Positions 7,544 to 15,644 of a stretch of 24,758 bases of DNA are shown in pieces. The notes beneath the pieces were generated by a model that was given only the letters and a program-made list of their open reading frames with translations, searched no databases and was not told the origin of the DNA. The DNA lies in NCBI GenBank assembly GCA_937922175.1, contig CAKZUU010000469.1:1-24758 (forward strand). Reading direction: 5' to 3'. The number at the start of each line of letters is the position of its first letter. Within the stretch, counting starts at the first letter, position 1. The DNA is from an uncultured Gemmataceae bacterium. Lineage in GTDB: Bacteria > Planctomycetota > Planctomycetia > Gemmatales > Gemmataceae. The position numbers and the translations under genes were made by a program.

Positions 7544-9325
7544 CTAGCTCCATCGTCGGGCTTCTAACACTTTGATGGTGGCGGCGATCCAGAAAACCGC
7601 TTGGGCCAGCTGGACGACGATGTCGCGGATGTAAAGTTTTCCATCAGTTGCTTCGATCCACATATGGATGAACGACAGAGCCCGCATGACCGATTTGGCC
7701 GTGACCGTCGCGCTGCTGGCTCCCCGAAGGTTTCGCTCCACGAAGAAGAAACCCACCAGAATCATCATGCCCATCAAGGCCAGTGCCGCCGAGATGATCT
7801 GATCGCGCGTCAGACTGGAGAAAAACATCCCCATCGCCGTGAAGGCAGCGCCACAGGCCAGCAAGGCGACGGAAAAGCCGATCATCGGCCGAAAGTCGAA
7901 CTCTTGTCCCCCCTCGAGCCGCAGGGCCAACAGGTACAACCACCAAGGCAGCCACAAAAGGATAAAGAATCCCCAGGCCGCCAGGAATTTGCTGAGGACG
8001 ATCAGCCAATCGCTGACGGGGGCGGTCAACAGCACCTCGAGGGTCCCGGTCCGCTTCTCTTCCGCGAAAAGTCGCATCGTGATGAGCGGCACGGAGAGCA
8101 GAACGGCAACGACAGGCAAGAAAGCGATCACGTAACTTTGGACGATCGGTTCTTCCAATGGAATGCCCCGCTCCGCCCGAACGAGCAAATTCTCGAGGAA
8201 GAGGAAATAGGAAGGGGTGGCGATGAACACGAACCCCGCCATCACACAGTAGGCGATCGGCGAGACGAAAAATGCCATCAGCTCGCGTCGCGTGAGAACT
8301 ACCAGCCGATTCTCCGAAATGACGCCCACGGCCACCAGACCACAGAGCAAGCCAGCACCCATCAGGATAAAGCCCGTGGGTACCAGATACGGCCGGGGAG
8401 GCTCGCTGCCCCAATCCAGACGTTGCAGAAGATCCGGCGAATACAGTCGCAAAAGCCCCAAACCGATCAAAAACACGCCGACAATCATCATCAAGCGACC
8501 CCCGCTCCGTCCGACCTGCTGGTTCTCCGAAAGCGCGGTCGTGTCGCCGGAACGTCCGAGGACGACGCGTCCGATGACACCCAGGATCAGCAGCGAGACA
8601 CCCGAAGCCAAAGTGATTTTGTGCTCTAATTCGGAGGGGTTGCGCCAGTCGTAGACGAGGGTCGGAAGGATGGCTCGGAGCAGGGCATACGTAAATGCCA
8701 CCAACCCCAACGCCCCCAACACCTGTGCGATGCGATACGCTGTCTCGTCGGTGATCCCGGCGAGACTGAGGTAAATCAGAACGAGAAGAAGGCCCAGGAT
8801 CAGGGCGACAGAGAAGCGAGCTGGCATCCAATGCGGGGCGATGATGGTGCCGAGCACGCCGACGACAGTGAGAAGAAGCCCGGTGGCCCCAAAGGCCAAC
8901 AGACCTTTATGTCGGAGCTTCAGATCGGATTCTCGTCGGAGAAATAGGGCGAGCAGGGCGATTCCGGGCAAAGCAGGGATGAGTCCTACGGCCCAGCTGC
9001 GGTCGCGAGTGATCATGGAGGCTCCCCAGCCGACGCCAACCACCACGAGGACGGAGCCGACCAGCCCGATGAGGCGGCGGAGGAGAGAGTCGGTTTCAGC
9101 GGCGGCGTGGGCCAAGCCAGCCGTCATCCCGGTGAGAACGAACAGCCAACCCCAACCTTCGGAGAAAAGGCGAGGAGTTTCGGCGGAGCGATTGGCCAGG
9201 ACGATCACGAGCCCCATCAGGACGACGCCCCAGCCGATGCCGCCGATCGATCGGGCGAGTTTCGGCTCATCGTGGCGTAGCAGCGACGGTGCCGATTCTG
9301 GGGTCGCGGTGCCTTGAGTGGACAT
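7544..9325 (-). CDS. ABC-2 type permease (GldF-like) with extra polytopic N-terminal region (593 aa)
   Basis: The C-terminal ~250 residues (about 343-595 of the longest frame) are a GldF/ABC-2 permease. NRLVVLTRRELMAFFVSPIAY is the amphipathic coupling entry, RLFAEEKRTGTLEVLLTAPVSD (420-441) is the highly conserved cytoplasmic loop contacting the ATPase, and further helices follow to the C-terminus. GldF is usually about 240 residues. Here another ~340 residues precede it, with about ten predicted hydrophobic segments (near 31-47, 58-78, 87-106, 114-131, 143-165, 173-192, 201-222, 240-259, 279-296 and 315-338) and no recognised family. I chose ATG 9325 with GGGAG nine bases before it; a TTG at 9331 adds two residues. 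It follows the ABC ATPase by 71 bases and should form the channel of the complex. The fusion could be ancestral to this lineage. Confidence 0.9.
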   Translation of the reverse strand: MSTQGTATPESAPSLLRHDEPKLARSIGGIGWGVVLMGLVIVLANRSAETPRLFSEGWGWLFVLTGMTAGLAHAAAETDSLLRRLIGLVGSVLVVVGVGWGASMITRDRSWAVGLIPALPGIALLALFLRRESDLKLRHKGLLAFGATGLLLTVVGVLGTIIAPHWMPARFSVALILGLLLVLIYLSLAGITDETAYRIAQVLGALGLVAFTYALLRAILPTLVYDWRNPSELEHKITLASGVSLLILGVIGRVVLGRSGDTTALSENQQVGRSGGRLMMIVGVFLIGLGLLRLYSPDLLQRLDWGSEPPRPYLVPTGFILMGAGLLCGLVAVGVISENRLVVLTRRELMAFFVSPIAYCVMAGFVFIATPSYFLFLENLLVRAERGIPLEEPIVQSYVIAFLPVVAVLLSVPLITMRLFAEEKRTGTLEVLLTAPVSDWLIVLSKFLAAWGFFILLWLPWWLYLLALRLEGGQEFDFRPMIGFSVALLACGAAFTAMGMFFSSLTRDQIISAALALMGMMILVGFFFVERNLRGASSATVTAKSVMRALSFIHMWIEATDGKLYIRDIVVQLAQAVFWIAATIKVLEARRWS

Positions 9326-9396
9326 TCCCAATTACTCCCAACATGTGGCAGCCAAGGATGTCATCACGTGAAACATGGGCAGCCCGAACGCTCCGA

Positions 9397-10365
9397 TCAT
9401 GCCGCGGAGACGGCGGCTTCATCGGCCCGGCGAATCAGATCGTAGAAGTAGTCGTCCAGTTTTCGCCGACGCACCTCCAGCCGTCTTAAGGACCACTGGT
9501 GCTTGACGACCTCTTTGAAGATGGCTTCTCGTGGGTCAGCTCGGTCGGCCACACGAACATCCAGTTCCAACCAACCCCCCTCGTCCGTCCGGCTCGACAC
9601 CCGAGACACACCCGGAACCGACTTGATCGCCGACACGACCCCCTCTTTGGGGCCTTGAATCTCCACCACCAGATGCCGAGCATCGTCTTGCGTCAATTCG
9701 GCCATTGTCTGATCCGCGAGGAGCCGGCCTTTGTGGATGACGATCATTCGTCGGCAGATTGCCTCGACTTCCGCCAGGATGTGTGTCGAGAACAAGATGG
9801 TGTGTTCGGCGGCAAGATCCTTGATCGTTTGCAGTGTTTCCCGAATCTGGAGAGGGTCCAAACCACTCGTTGGTTCGTCCATAATAAGCACTGGCGGGCG
9901 ATGGGACAGAGAATCGGCCAAGCCCACTCGCTGGCGATAGCCCCGCGACAAGGTTCCGATCAACCGCTGCCGGACTTCGCGGATGCGGCAGCGTTCCATC
10001 GCTTCTTCGATGCGTTGAAGGCGTTCCCGCCGCTCCACGCCCTTTAATTTGGCCCGGTAATCCAGGTATTCGGCCACCCGCATTTCGTTGTAGAGCGGCA
10101 CGTTTTCTGGCAGGTAGCCAATGTGCCGACGCACTTCCATCGACTGGGTCATGACATCAAAACCAGCCACTCGCGCGATCCCGCTGGTGGCCGGCAGATA
10201 GGTGGTCAAAATGCGGATCGTCGTCGATTTCCCGGCCCCGTTGCGGCCGAGGAACCCGACGATCTCTCCTCTCCCGACGTGGAAGGTAATGTCATTGACG
10301 GCCATCACCTGGCCGTAATCCTTGCTCAGATGATCGACCTCAATCATCGCTTTAGACTCGGTCAT
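9397..10365 (-). CDS. ABC transporter ATP-binding protein, GldA/NatA-like (322 aa)
   Basis: The nucleotide-binding subunit that hydrolyses ATP to drive the neighbouring permease. Walker A is GRNGAGKST (40-48), the Q-loop position carries GYLPENVPLY (83-92; Glu in place of Gln, as in GldA proteins), the signature is LSRGYRQRVGL (139-149), Walker B is VLIMDEPTSGLDP (159-171) and the H-loop His is in FSTHIL (192-197). The last ~85 residues are an extra C-terminal domain common in this subfamily, ending in a helix rich in Arg and Asp. GldA is the best label; export of a lipid, polysaccharide or protein cannot be decided. The ATG at 10365 has a weak ribosome binding site, and an ATG six codons later is possible. 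It is first of the four-gene ABC row and follows the TPR gene by 66 bases on the same strand. Confidence 0.93.
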   Translation of the reverse strand: MTESKAMIEVDHLSKDYGQVMAVNDITFHVGRGEIVGFLGRNGAGKSTTIRILTTYLPATSGIARVAGFDVMTQSMEVRRHIGYLPENVPLYNEMRVAEYLDYRAKLKGVERRERLQRIEEAMERCRIREVRQRLIGTLSRGYRQRVGLADSLSHRPPVLIMDEPTSGLDPLQIRETLQTIKDLAAEHTILFSTHILAEVEAICRRMIVIHKGRLLADQTMAELTQDDARHLVVEIQGPKEGVVSAIKSVPGVSRVSSRTDEGGWLELDVRVADRADPREAIFKEVVKHQWSLRRLEVRRRKLDDYFYDLIRRADEAAVSAA

Positions 10366-10431
10366 GATTCTGCTAACCAGAATATGAGCCAGCCTAGCGA
10401 AAGCACAGACTCCCGGGGGATGGCGTCTCGT

Positions 10432-12885
10432 TTAGCCGCCGACTTGTCCAGACTTCAGCCGTCGCACCGCGGCTTGGGCATCGAAATACCGGGGATGTTC
10501 TGTGTAACCCGTGACCGATTCGTAATAACGTAAAGCCTTGTCCACATTGCCCAAAGCTTCGTAAGCTTGGGCCAGTTTGAAGAGCGTGTCGGCACCGCTT
10601 TTGGGACTTTGGCGAAATTCCTGATAGCAAGAGATCGCCAGATCGGGACGAGAAAACTCGTTCAAATACAAATCGCCCAGCATTTGCAGCATGCGATACC
10701 AAGCGTCTTCTTCTGAGTCGGAGGCGAATTTCGAGGGTTTGGCCTCGCGAAGGTCTTCGAGGATCCGCAAAGCGTCGTCTTTCTCGCCCTTCCACAACAA
10801 GGCTCGGGCGATCAGGAGTTTCGGCTCGACATGTTGGGGCCGAATGACTGACGCAAGCCGAGCCAAATGCCATCCCCAGTCGATGACGTCGAGGTCTGCG
10901 TTGCGCCGGGCCAACAACTGCCGTGCTTTGGTCAGGCAATAATCGACGTCGAAGCCTTTCTGGATCGGCTCCGGAGCTTGGGCCAACTGTTCCGGCATGA
11001 CCGAGTAGTAATATTTGTCCTTCCGTTCGAGAAGCTCTGGGTTTTTCGGCTGGTAGACTAAAGCCAGATCGTTGTAGTGCAGTGCGGGCAAAGCGTCGCC
11101 GAGGCGTTCGTACATCTCGGCCAATTGGCGGAAGGTTTGCAAGCCGGCTCGGTCGCCCTCGACGATCAGACGGAGATGCGAGATGGCCGACCGTGCATCA
11201 TCTCGCGCGGCGGCATCGTCGGCGAGTTGCTTCATCGCCATGTAGAAGGTCGTCGCTTCATCGGGCGGCAGATTTTTCGGACCGTAGGCCAAGCCCGATT
11301 GACGGAGTTTGTCAAAGGTGGCCCTCATCGCTTCGACGTCGCCGAGGCGCTCATAGGTTTGGGCGATTTCCAGATAGGTGCTGGGAGCATGGGCGGGATC
11401 GGCGTCGGCCGCCATCTCCAAATACTCCATTCCCTGCCGCCAACGGTTCGGGTCGGTCAACAAGGCTCGGCCCAACTCCCGGGCAAACCCCGGGTCGAAC
11501 TCGTCGATCGTGACCGGTCGGCGTTGCTGATACTGCTCGAGCGTCAGACCGTCGTAGAGCAGTCGTTTCATTTCCCAGATCTCGGTCTCGTTGGGCGCTT
11601 GAGTGAATGCCTGTTCAACGGCGGCGATCGCCTCCATTCGTCGGCCGGGCAGCGACAACTGGGAGCGGCCCATTCGATTCGCCAGTTCTCGGGAGCGCAG
11701 CAAGGCCAGCTGCCACGCGGGGAACAGGACCTTTCGTCGGGACGGCTGCTCGGCGTCGGACCAGGCTTGGGGATCGAATAAACGGATCAGGCGTTCGGCA
11801 GCGGCTTCGGGCCGATGTTGACGCATGTCGGCGACGGCTCGCCAATACTCGACCTCGGGGCGTCGCGTCGGAGCTTGCCACGAGACCAAATCCAGCAACT
11901 GTTGAACCTCCTCGATTTGGGCCGACGACGGCGCTTCATGCCAAAGCAGCCGCGCCACTCGTGTCAAACAAAGGTCCAGATCGAGTAGGGCCAAGGTCTC
12001 AGTATCGCCGGCCAATTGTTTGGGATCGATGCCGGAATGAACTCGCGCCAAGCCGGCCGAGGCCAGTTCGTTGTTGGGATCAAGAGTCAGCGCGCGGCGG
12101 AAGGCTCGCAGAGCGGCACGGACCTGCCCCATCTGCATGTAACTGTACCCGCGGAGTGTGTGTTTGAAGACGCGCAAGCCGGGCAGAACTTGTCGCGTGT
12201 ACACGATGTACAGTCCGGCGGGGAGGATTAACGCAAGGGAGGGCAAATTCGGTGTCAGGTTCACCAACCAAACACCGACCGCCATTGTCCCGCACAAGGC
12301 TGCGAATTCCGCTTCGCTTTCTTCGGCACGACCGGCAAAGGTGAGCAGATAGAAGAAAGGGAGGCCCAACAGCAGATGAATACCAAGTTGTCGGCGAATG
12401 TCGGACCCACTTTGACGATGGAGAATAGGATCGTTTTCGATGAAATAGATGGCCACGCCGACCAGGATGCAGGCCACAGCGGCGGCGACCAGCGAGCGAA
12501 CATTGGCCATGCCAATCCGCCGAGCTTCTCCCATCGCCAGACCAATCAGTGCTCCCCCACCGATGCAGATGGGGAGCAGCCCCTGACTTGCCTCGGGGTT
12601 TTTGACCCACAATGCTCCGGTGAAGAGCCCGCCGATCAGGCCGAAATAAACGAGTGTCGGGCTTTCCAGCAGGAGGAACAGCAGCAGCGCGAGGAATTTC
12701 CCCCCGACCTTGATGCCCCGGGGCAGCCAAGCCATGAAAGACAGAACTAGCGCCAACGCCAAGCCGCCGAACAGGAAGCCCGCCAAGATACCCGTCTGCG
12801 ATCCGGTCGGGCGTTGAAGCGATGCGAACGCGAGCAGGCCGAGAAAAATCCCTTTGAGCAGATATTCCGCGAGTAGCCAATTCAT
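10432..12885 (-). CDS. Polytopic membrane protein with C-terminal TPR repeats (817 aa)
   Basis: The N-terminal ~235 residues hold about seven or eight hydrophobic segments (near 5-23, 31-53, 62-93, 103-118, 129-148, 166-185, 195-211 and 213-231). The rest is soluble and TPR-like: examples are YSYMQMGQVRAALRAFRRALTLDP (247-270), STYLEIAQTYERLGDVEAMRATF, HYNDLALVYQPKNPELL and TLFKLAQAYEALGNVDKALRYYE near the C-terminus, each with the paired-helix pattern. TPR proteins usually scaffold protein complexes; the partner is unknown. I started at ATG 12885 (MNWLLAEYLL), where the membrane segment begins; the open frame extends to 13083 but that part looks non-coding (Arg/Ser-rich, no domain). It lies directly upstream of the ABC module, with a 66-base gap, so it may belong to the same transcript and complex. 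No orthologous function recognised. Confidence 0.82.
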   Translation of the reverse strand: MNWLLAEYLLKGIFLGLLAFASLQRPTGSQTGILAGFLFGGLALALVLSFMAWLPRGIKVGGKFLALLLFLLLESPTLVYFGLIGGLFTGALWVKNPEASQGLLPICIGGGALIGLAMGEARRIGMANVRSLVAAAVACILVGVAIYFIENDPILHRQSGSDIRRQLGIHLLLGLPFFYLLTFAGRAEESEAEFAALCGTMAVGVWLVNLTPNLPSLALILPAGLYIVYTRQVLPGLRVFKHTLRGYSYMQMGQVRAALRAFRRALTLDPNNELASAGLARVHSGIDPKQLAGDTETLALLDLDLCLTRVARLLWHEAPSSAQIEEVQQLLDLVSWQAPTRRPEVEYWRAVADMRQHRPEAAAERLIRLFDPQAWSDAEQPSRRKVLFPAWQLALLRSRELANRMGRSQLSLPGRRMEAIAAVEQAFTQAPNETEIWEMKRLLYDGLTLEQYQQRRPVTIDEFDPGFARELGRALLTDPNRWRQGMEYLEMAADADPAHAPSTYLEIAQTYERLGDVEAMRATFDKLRQSGLAYGPKNLPPDEATTFYMAMKQLADDAAARDDARSAISHLRLIVEGDRAGLQTFRQLAEMYERLGDALPALHYNDLALVYQPKNPELLERKDKYYYSVMPEQLAQAPEPIQKGFDVDYCLTKARQLLARRNADLDVIDWGWHLARLASVIRPQHVEPKLLIARALLWKGEKDDALRILEDLREAKPSKFASDSEEDAWYRMLQMLGDLYLNEFSRPDLAISCYQEFRQSPKSGADTLFKLAQAYEALGNVDKALRYYESVTGYTEHPRYFDAQAAVRRLKSGQVGG

Positions 12886-12978
12886 GTTGTTCCAACTCGT
12901 CCGGTGCGACAGGACGACCACGCTCGGGTTCTTCCACCTGGATTGGGGAAGAAAGTCAAGAGAGCGGAGACTGCGTGA

Positions 12979-13012
12979 GCCTCGGCACGCCCGCCATCGT
13001 GGAACCCGAGGC
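12979..13012 (-). promoter_or_regulatory. Bulged 11-bp hairpin in the 274-base leader of the TPR gene
   Basis: GCCTCGG-CACG (12979-12989) pairs with CGTG-[GAAC]-CCGAGGC (12998-13012), giving an 11-bp stem with a four-base bulge and an eight-base loop. It lies in the gap 12886-13159 between the rhodanese stop and the TPR start, about 95 bases before the start. No U-tract follows it on the minus strand, so it is not a canonical terminator. It may be a leader structure; no riboswitch class was recognised and the rest of this gap shows nothing. Confidence 0.35.
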
Positions 13013-13159
13013 AGAGTGATTTTAGCGGAAGCTGACCCTCCTGGCGAAATTCGATGCGAAGGGGTCAGGTTACTCCCGGGCACGGGAAAATCTCGCCACC
13101 GAAGGCGTTGGAAATTGTTCCATCAGCCGGCAAGTTGATAGCTGGGAGGTCAAACCTGG

Positions 13160-13495
13160 TTAGTACGTCGGGACCGAAGGATCGATCCGCCGGGACCATT
13201 CGTCGATGCCGCCTCGCAGATTTCTCGCCCGCGGGAAACCAGCTTGGCGCAGAAAGGCCGTGACTCGGGCACTGCGGATGCCGTGGTGGCAGTAGACGAT
13301 AATTTCTTGTTCAGGGTCCAACTCGTGAAGACGAGCCGGTATTTCGCCCATCGGGATGAGAATGCTGTCGGGGAGTCGGCAGATGTGGAATTCCTCCGGT
13401 TGGCGGACATCCAAGAGGAACAGGGATTCGCCCTGATCCAAGCGGCACTTGACCTCATCGACCGTAACATTCGGTTCAGGGAAGGGCGGGGGCAT
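13160..13495 (-). CDS. Single-domain rhodanese-like protein (111 aa)
   Basis: A stand-alone rhodanese domain, able to carry sulfane sulfur on a catalytic Cys. The active-site loop is CHHGIRS (69-75, Cys69), with the family's LLDVRQPEEFHICRLPDSILIP (27-48) and NLRGGIDEW (92-100) ahead of and behind it, and a DPSVPTY terminus. The arrangement matches the C-terminal rhodanese domain of MoeZ/MoeB-type proteins, here without an adenylation domain, so the sulfur acceptor is not evident. Start ATG at 13495 has GAGAA ten bases upstream. It lies 18 bases after the small membrane protein gene, and is probably the last gene of the fab transcript. A link to fatty acid synthesis is not implied by the sequence. 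Confidence 0.92.
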   Translation of the reverse strand: MPPPFPEPNVTVDEVKCRLDQGESLFLLDVRQPEEFHICRLPDSILIPMGEIPARLHELDPEQEIIVYCHHGIRSARVTAFLRQAGFPRARNLRGGIDEWSRRIDPSVPTY

Positions 13496-13513
13496 GATCG
13501 TTTCTCAACAGGC

Positions 13514-14017
13514 CTATCTGTCGCCCCTGGGATCCCGCGGGGGTTGATCCGGAGTTGGTTGAGTCACGGTCGCCACGGATGGATCGTCGGCGGTGAATCG
13601 TAGCCCGACGACCGTCCCGATTTGGAGGGCCAAACGGCCGGGGAGCTTGATGAAAACACCGGGATAGCGGGGAAAGTTGATGAGTAAGTGGGGGCCGCTC
13701 CACCAATTTTTTTTCATCTGAAAGCGCATCTCGGACCAAGGAACCAGAAACGGCCGATGACCAATATCAAGGAACGGCAAGAGAGCAAACGACAGACCGC
13801 GCGTGTCGGCTCCGACGGTCACAACTCCAGAATAGGTTCCTCCGAAACGCATATGAATCGTTAGGAATCGCCACTGAGTATCGGGCGGCGAGTCATGAAG
13901 GGGAAAAGCGCGTGCCAATTGGCTCCAACCACTGAGTCGAGCGAGAAGGCAAAAGATGACGCAGACGATCAGGAGTTCGACGAGGACTGCGAAAAGTATC
14001 ACCGAGGGGGCAATCAC
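13514..14017 (-). CDS. Small membrane-anchored protein of unknown function (167 aa)
   Basis: I do not recognise the family by name. One strong hydrophobic helix at residues 4-27 is followed by a beta-rich, probably soluble domain: a MRFGGTYSGVVTVGADTRGLSFALL stretch (56-80), HRPFLVPWSEMRF (87-99, a WSEM/W..i motif seen in small planctomycete membrane proteins), then a Pro/Arg-rich tail. The start is a GTG at 14017: GGAG lies nine bases upstream inside the end of fabF, and only one base (14018) separates the fabF stop from this start, so translation is likely coupled. The open frame continues upstream to 14227, but that part overlaps fabF and is not coding. It is followed by the rhodanese gene after 18 bases. 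Confidence 0.78.
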   Translation of the reverse strand: MIAPSVILFAVLVELLIVCVIFCLLARLSGWSQLARAFPLHDSPPDTQWRFLTIHMRFGGTYSGVVTVGADTRGLSFALLPFLDIGHRPFLVPWSEMRFQMKKNWWSGPHLLINFPRYPGVFIKLPGRLALQIGTVVGLRFTADDPSVATVTQPTPDQPPRDPRGDR

Positions 14018-14018
14018 A

Positions 14019-15260
14019 TTAAACCGCTCCAACGACGACGCAAGCGTTGTGTCCGCCGAAGCCGAAACTGTTCGAGATTGCGTAACGAACTTTGAGTTGC
14101 CGGGCCGCGTTGGGGACGTAATCCAGATCGCAAGCGGGGTCGGGGTGGTCCAAATTGATCGTCGGATGGACCACGCCTTGATGGATGGACAAGACCGTCG
14201 CGATGAGTTCCACGCCGCCGCTCGCACCGAGAAGATGCCCGATCATGCTCTTGGTGCTGCTGATGGCGAGCCGGCGGGCGTGGTCGCCAAAGGCTTTTTT
14301 AATCGCGTTGGTTTCGGCGACATCGCCTAGATCGGTACTGGTCCCGTGGGCATTGACGTAATCCACGTCGTCGGGGTTGATGCGTGCATCACGAAGCGCG
14401 TTCTGCATGGCGCGAAGGGCGCCCAACCCATCCGGATGCGGGGCCGTGATGTGATGAGCGTCGGCGGTGGCACCGGCCCCGAGCAGCTCGGCATAGATCC
14501 GTGCACCTCGGCGTCGGGCGTGTTCGTATTCCTCTAACACGACGATCCCCGCTCCCTCGCTGAGCACAAAGCCGTCTCGGTCGCGATCAAAAGGCCGAGA
14601 GGCCTTCGTCGGTTCCTCGTTCCGCTGTGACAAGGCGCGAAGAGAACAGAACCCGCCCAGTCCCATCGGGGTGATCGCGGCTTCTGTCCCGCCGGAAATG
14701 ATGATGTCGGCCTCGTCCGCGCGGATGGTGCGTAGGGCATCGCCCAGGGCATTTCCCGCTGAGGCGCAGGCCGTGGCCACAGACGTGTTCGGCCCCATCA
14801 GTCCGTACTGGATCGAGATGTTGCCCGGCGCAGCATTGGCGATCATTTTCGGGATCACCAACAGGTTGATCTTTCGGGGTCCGCCTTGCAGGTAGTCGTT
14901 GTGCCCTTCTTCGAAGGTGTTTAACCCTCCGATTCCGCAACCAATGATTGCCCCGCAGCGGTAGGGATCTTCTTTCGCGAAATTCAAACCGGCATCGCGG
15001 ATCGCTTCGGCGGCTGCCACCATCGCGAACTGAGCGAAACGATCCATTCGACGGATCGATTTGGGGTCTTGGCCGCCCGCCGCGGGGTCGAAATTCTTCA
15101 CCTCGCCACCGAAGCGAACCCGAAAGTCTTTGGTGTCGAAGAGAGTAAGGGGGGCGATCCCACTCCGGCCGGCAAGCAAACCGTTCCACAGCCCGGCCAC
15201 GTCATTGGCCAGAGGGTTGACGGTGCCCAAGCCGGTGATGACGACTCGCCGCCGACTCAT
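14019..15260 (-). CDS. fabF: Beta-ketoacyl-ACP synthase II, FabF (413 aa)
   Basis: Condenses malonyl-ACP with growing acyl-ACP, the elongating step of fatty acid synthesis. The catalytic triad is complete: Cys165 in VATACASAGNALG, His305 in NAHGTSTDLGD and His342 in SMIGHLLGASG. The N-terminus RRVVITGLGTVNP and C-terminus ISNSFGFGGHNACVV are typical, and 413 residues is the usual length. The ATG at 15260 overlaps the acpP stop as ATGA, giving tight coupling to its carrier protein. The stop is one base from the next gene start. In most bacteria the preceding genes include fabH and fabG; neither is found here. Confidence 0.98.
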   Translation of the reverse strand: MSRRRVVITGLGTVNPLANDVAGLWNGLLAGRSGIAPLTLFDTKDFRVRFGGEVKNFDPAAGGQDPKSIRRMDRFAQFAMVAAAEAIRDAGLNFAKEDPYRCGAIIGCGIGGLNTFEEGHNDYLQGGPRKINLLVIPKMIANAAPGNISIQYGLMGPNTSVATACASAGNALGDALRTIRADEADIIISGGTEAAITPMGLGGFCSLRALSQRNEEPTKASRPFDRDRDGFVLSEGAGIVVLEEYEHARRRGARIYAELLGAGATADAHHITAPHPDGLGALRAMQNALRDARINPDDVDYVNAHGTSTDLGDVAETNAIKKAFGDHARRLAISSTKSMIGHLLGASGGVELIATVLSIHQGVVHPTINLDHPDPACDLDYVPNAARQLKVRYAISNSFGFGGHNACVVVGAV

Positions 15261-15499
15261 TTCTTCGCGATCTCTTTCTCGATGTGCTCAATCGCCTCGC
15301 CGACGGTCTTGATCTTTTCCGCTTGTTCGTCGGGGATCGTAATTTCAAATTCTTCTTCCAACTCCATAATCAACTCGACGATGTCGAGGGAGTCCGCGCC
15401 AATGTCTTCGATAAATGACGTGTTGCGCGTGATTTGATCTTTGCTGATCGCTAATTTTTCCGACACAATGTCGATCACACGTTCTTCGACGGAAGCCAC
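15257..15499 (-). CDS. acpP: Acyl carrier protein (80 aa)
   Basis: Carries the growing acyl chain on a phosphopantetheine attached to Ser37, in the conserved GADSLDIVEL segment (34-43). The rest is the acidic four-helix fold with LEEEFEITIPDEQAEKIKTVG (47-67) and a terminal Glu/Lys-rich helix. The length is normal for AcpP. The start is a GTG at 15499, chosen because GGGAGG lies eight bases upstream. The stop overlaps the fabF start. A 145-base gap separates it from fabD; it contains GC-rich inverted repeats (for example GCCGG...CCGGC on the minus strand) and a weak TGGTCA/TAACTA promoter-like pair, so acpP-fabF may have its own promoter, but I cannot confirm this. Confidence 0.98.
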   Translation of the reverse strand: MASVEERVIDIVSEKLAISKDQITRNTSFIEDIGADSLDIVELIMELEEEFEITIPDEQAEKIKTVGEAIEHIEKEIAKK

Positions 15500-15644
15500 A
15501 ACTTCAACCTCCCGGGTGATGATGCCCCGAACCGGGTTAGGGGATAGTTACAAAAGCCATGCCTCATTGACCAGCGGTGCCGGTCTGGATCGATCTCGCG
15601 ATGGACCCTGCCGGGTTCCCAACCGGCGCCGAGAATCAGCGGAC

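Noticed and set aside
7601..8629. Long plus-strand open frame (342 codons) inside the permease gene
   Set aside because: It is antisense to a well-supported ABC permease, is low in recognisable domains and rich in Gln/His/Asp/Arg, typical of a shadow of a high-GC coding strand.
7644..8831. Long minus-strand frame (395 codons) in another reading frame of the permease
   Set aside because: It overlaps the permease on the same strand, has no domain and is rich in Arg, Ser and Gly; a shadow frame.
12954..12959. TTGACT on the minus strand as a -35 for the TPR gene
   Set aside because: No -10-like hexamer lies 16-18 bases further on; the match is likely chance.
12886..13083. N-terminal extension of the TPR protein frame to 13083
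   Set aside because: The extension is Arg/Ser-rich, lacks a ribosome binding site and precedes a clear membrane-segment start at 12885.
14018..14227. N-terminal extension of the small membrane protein frame
   Set aside because: It overlaps the end of fabF on the same strand. The GTG at 14017 has a good ribosome binding site.
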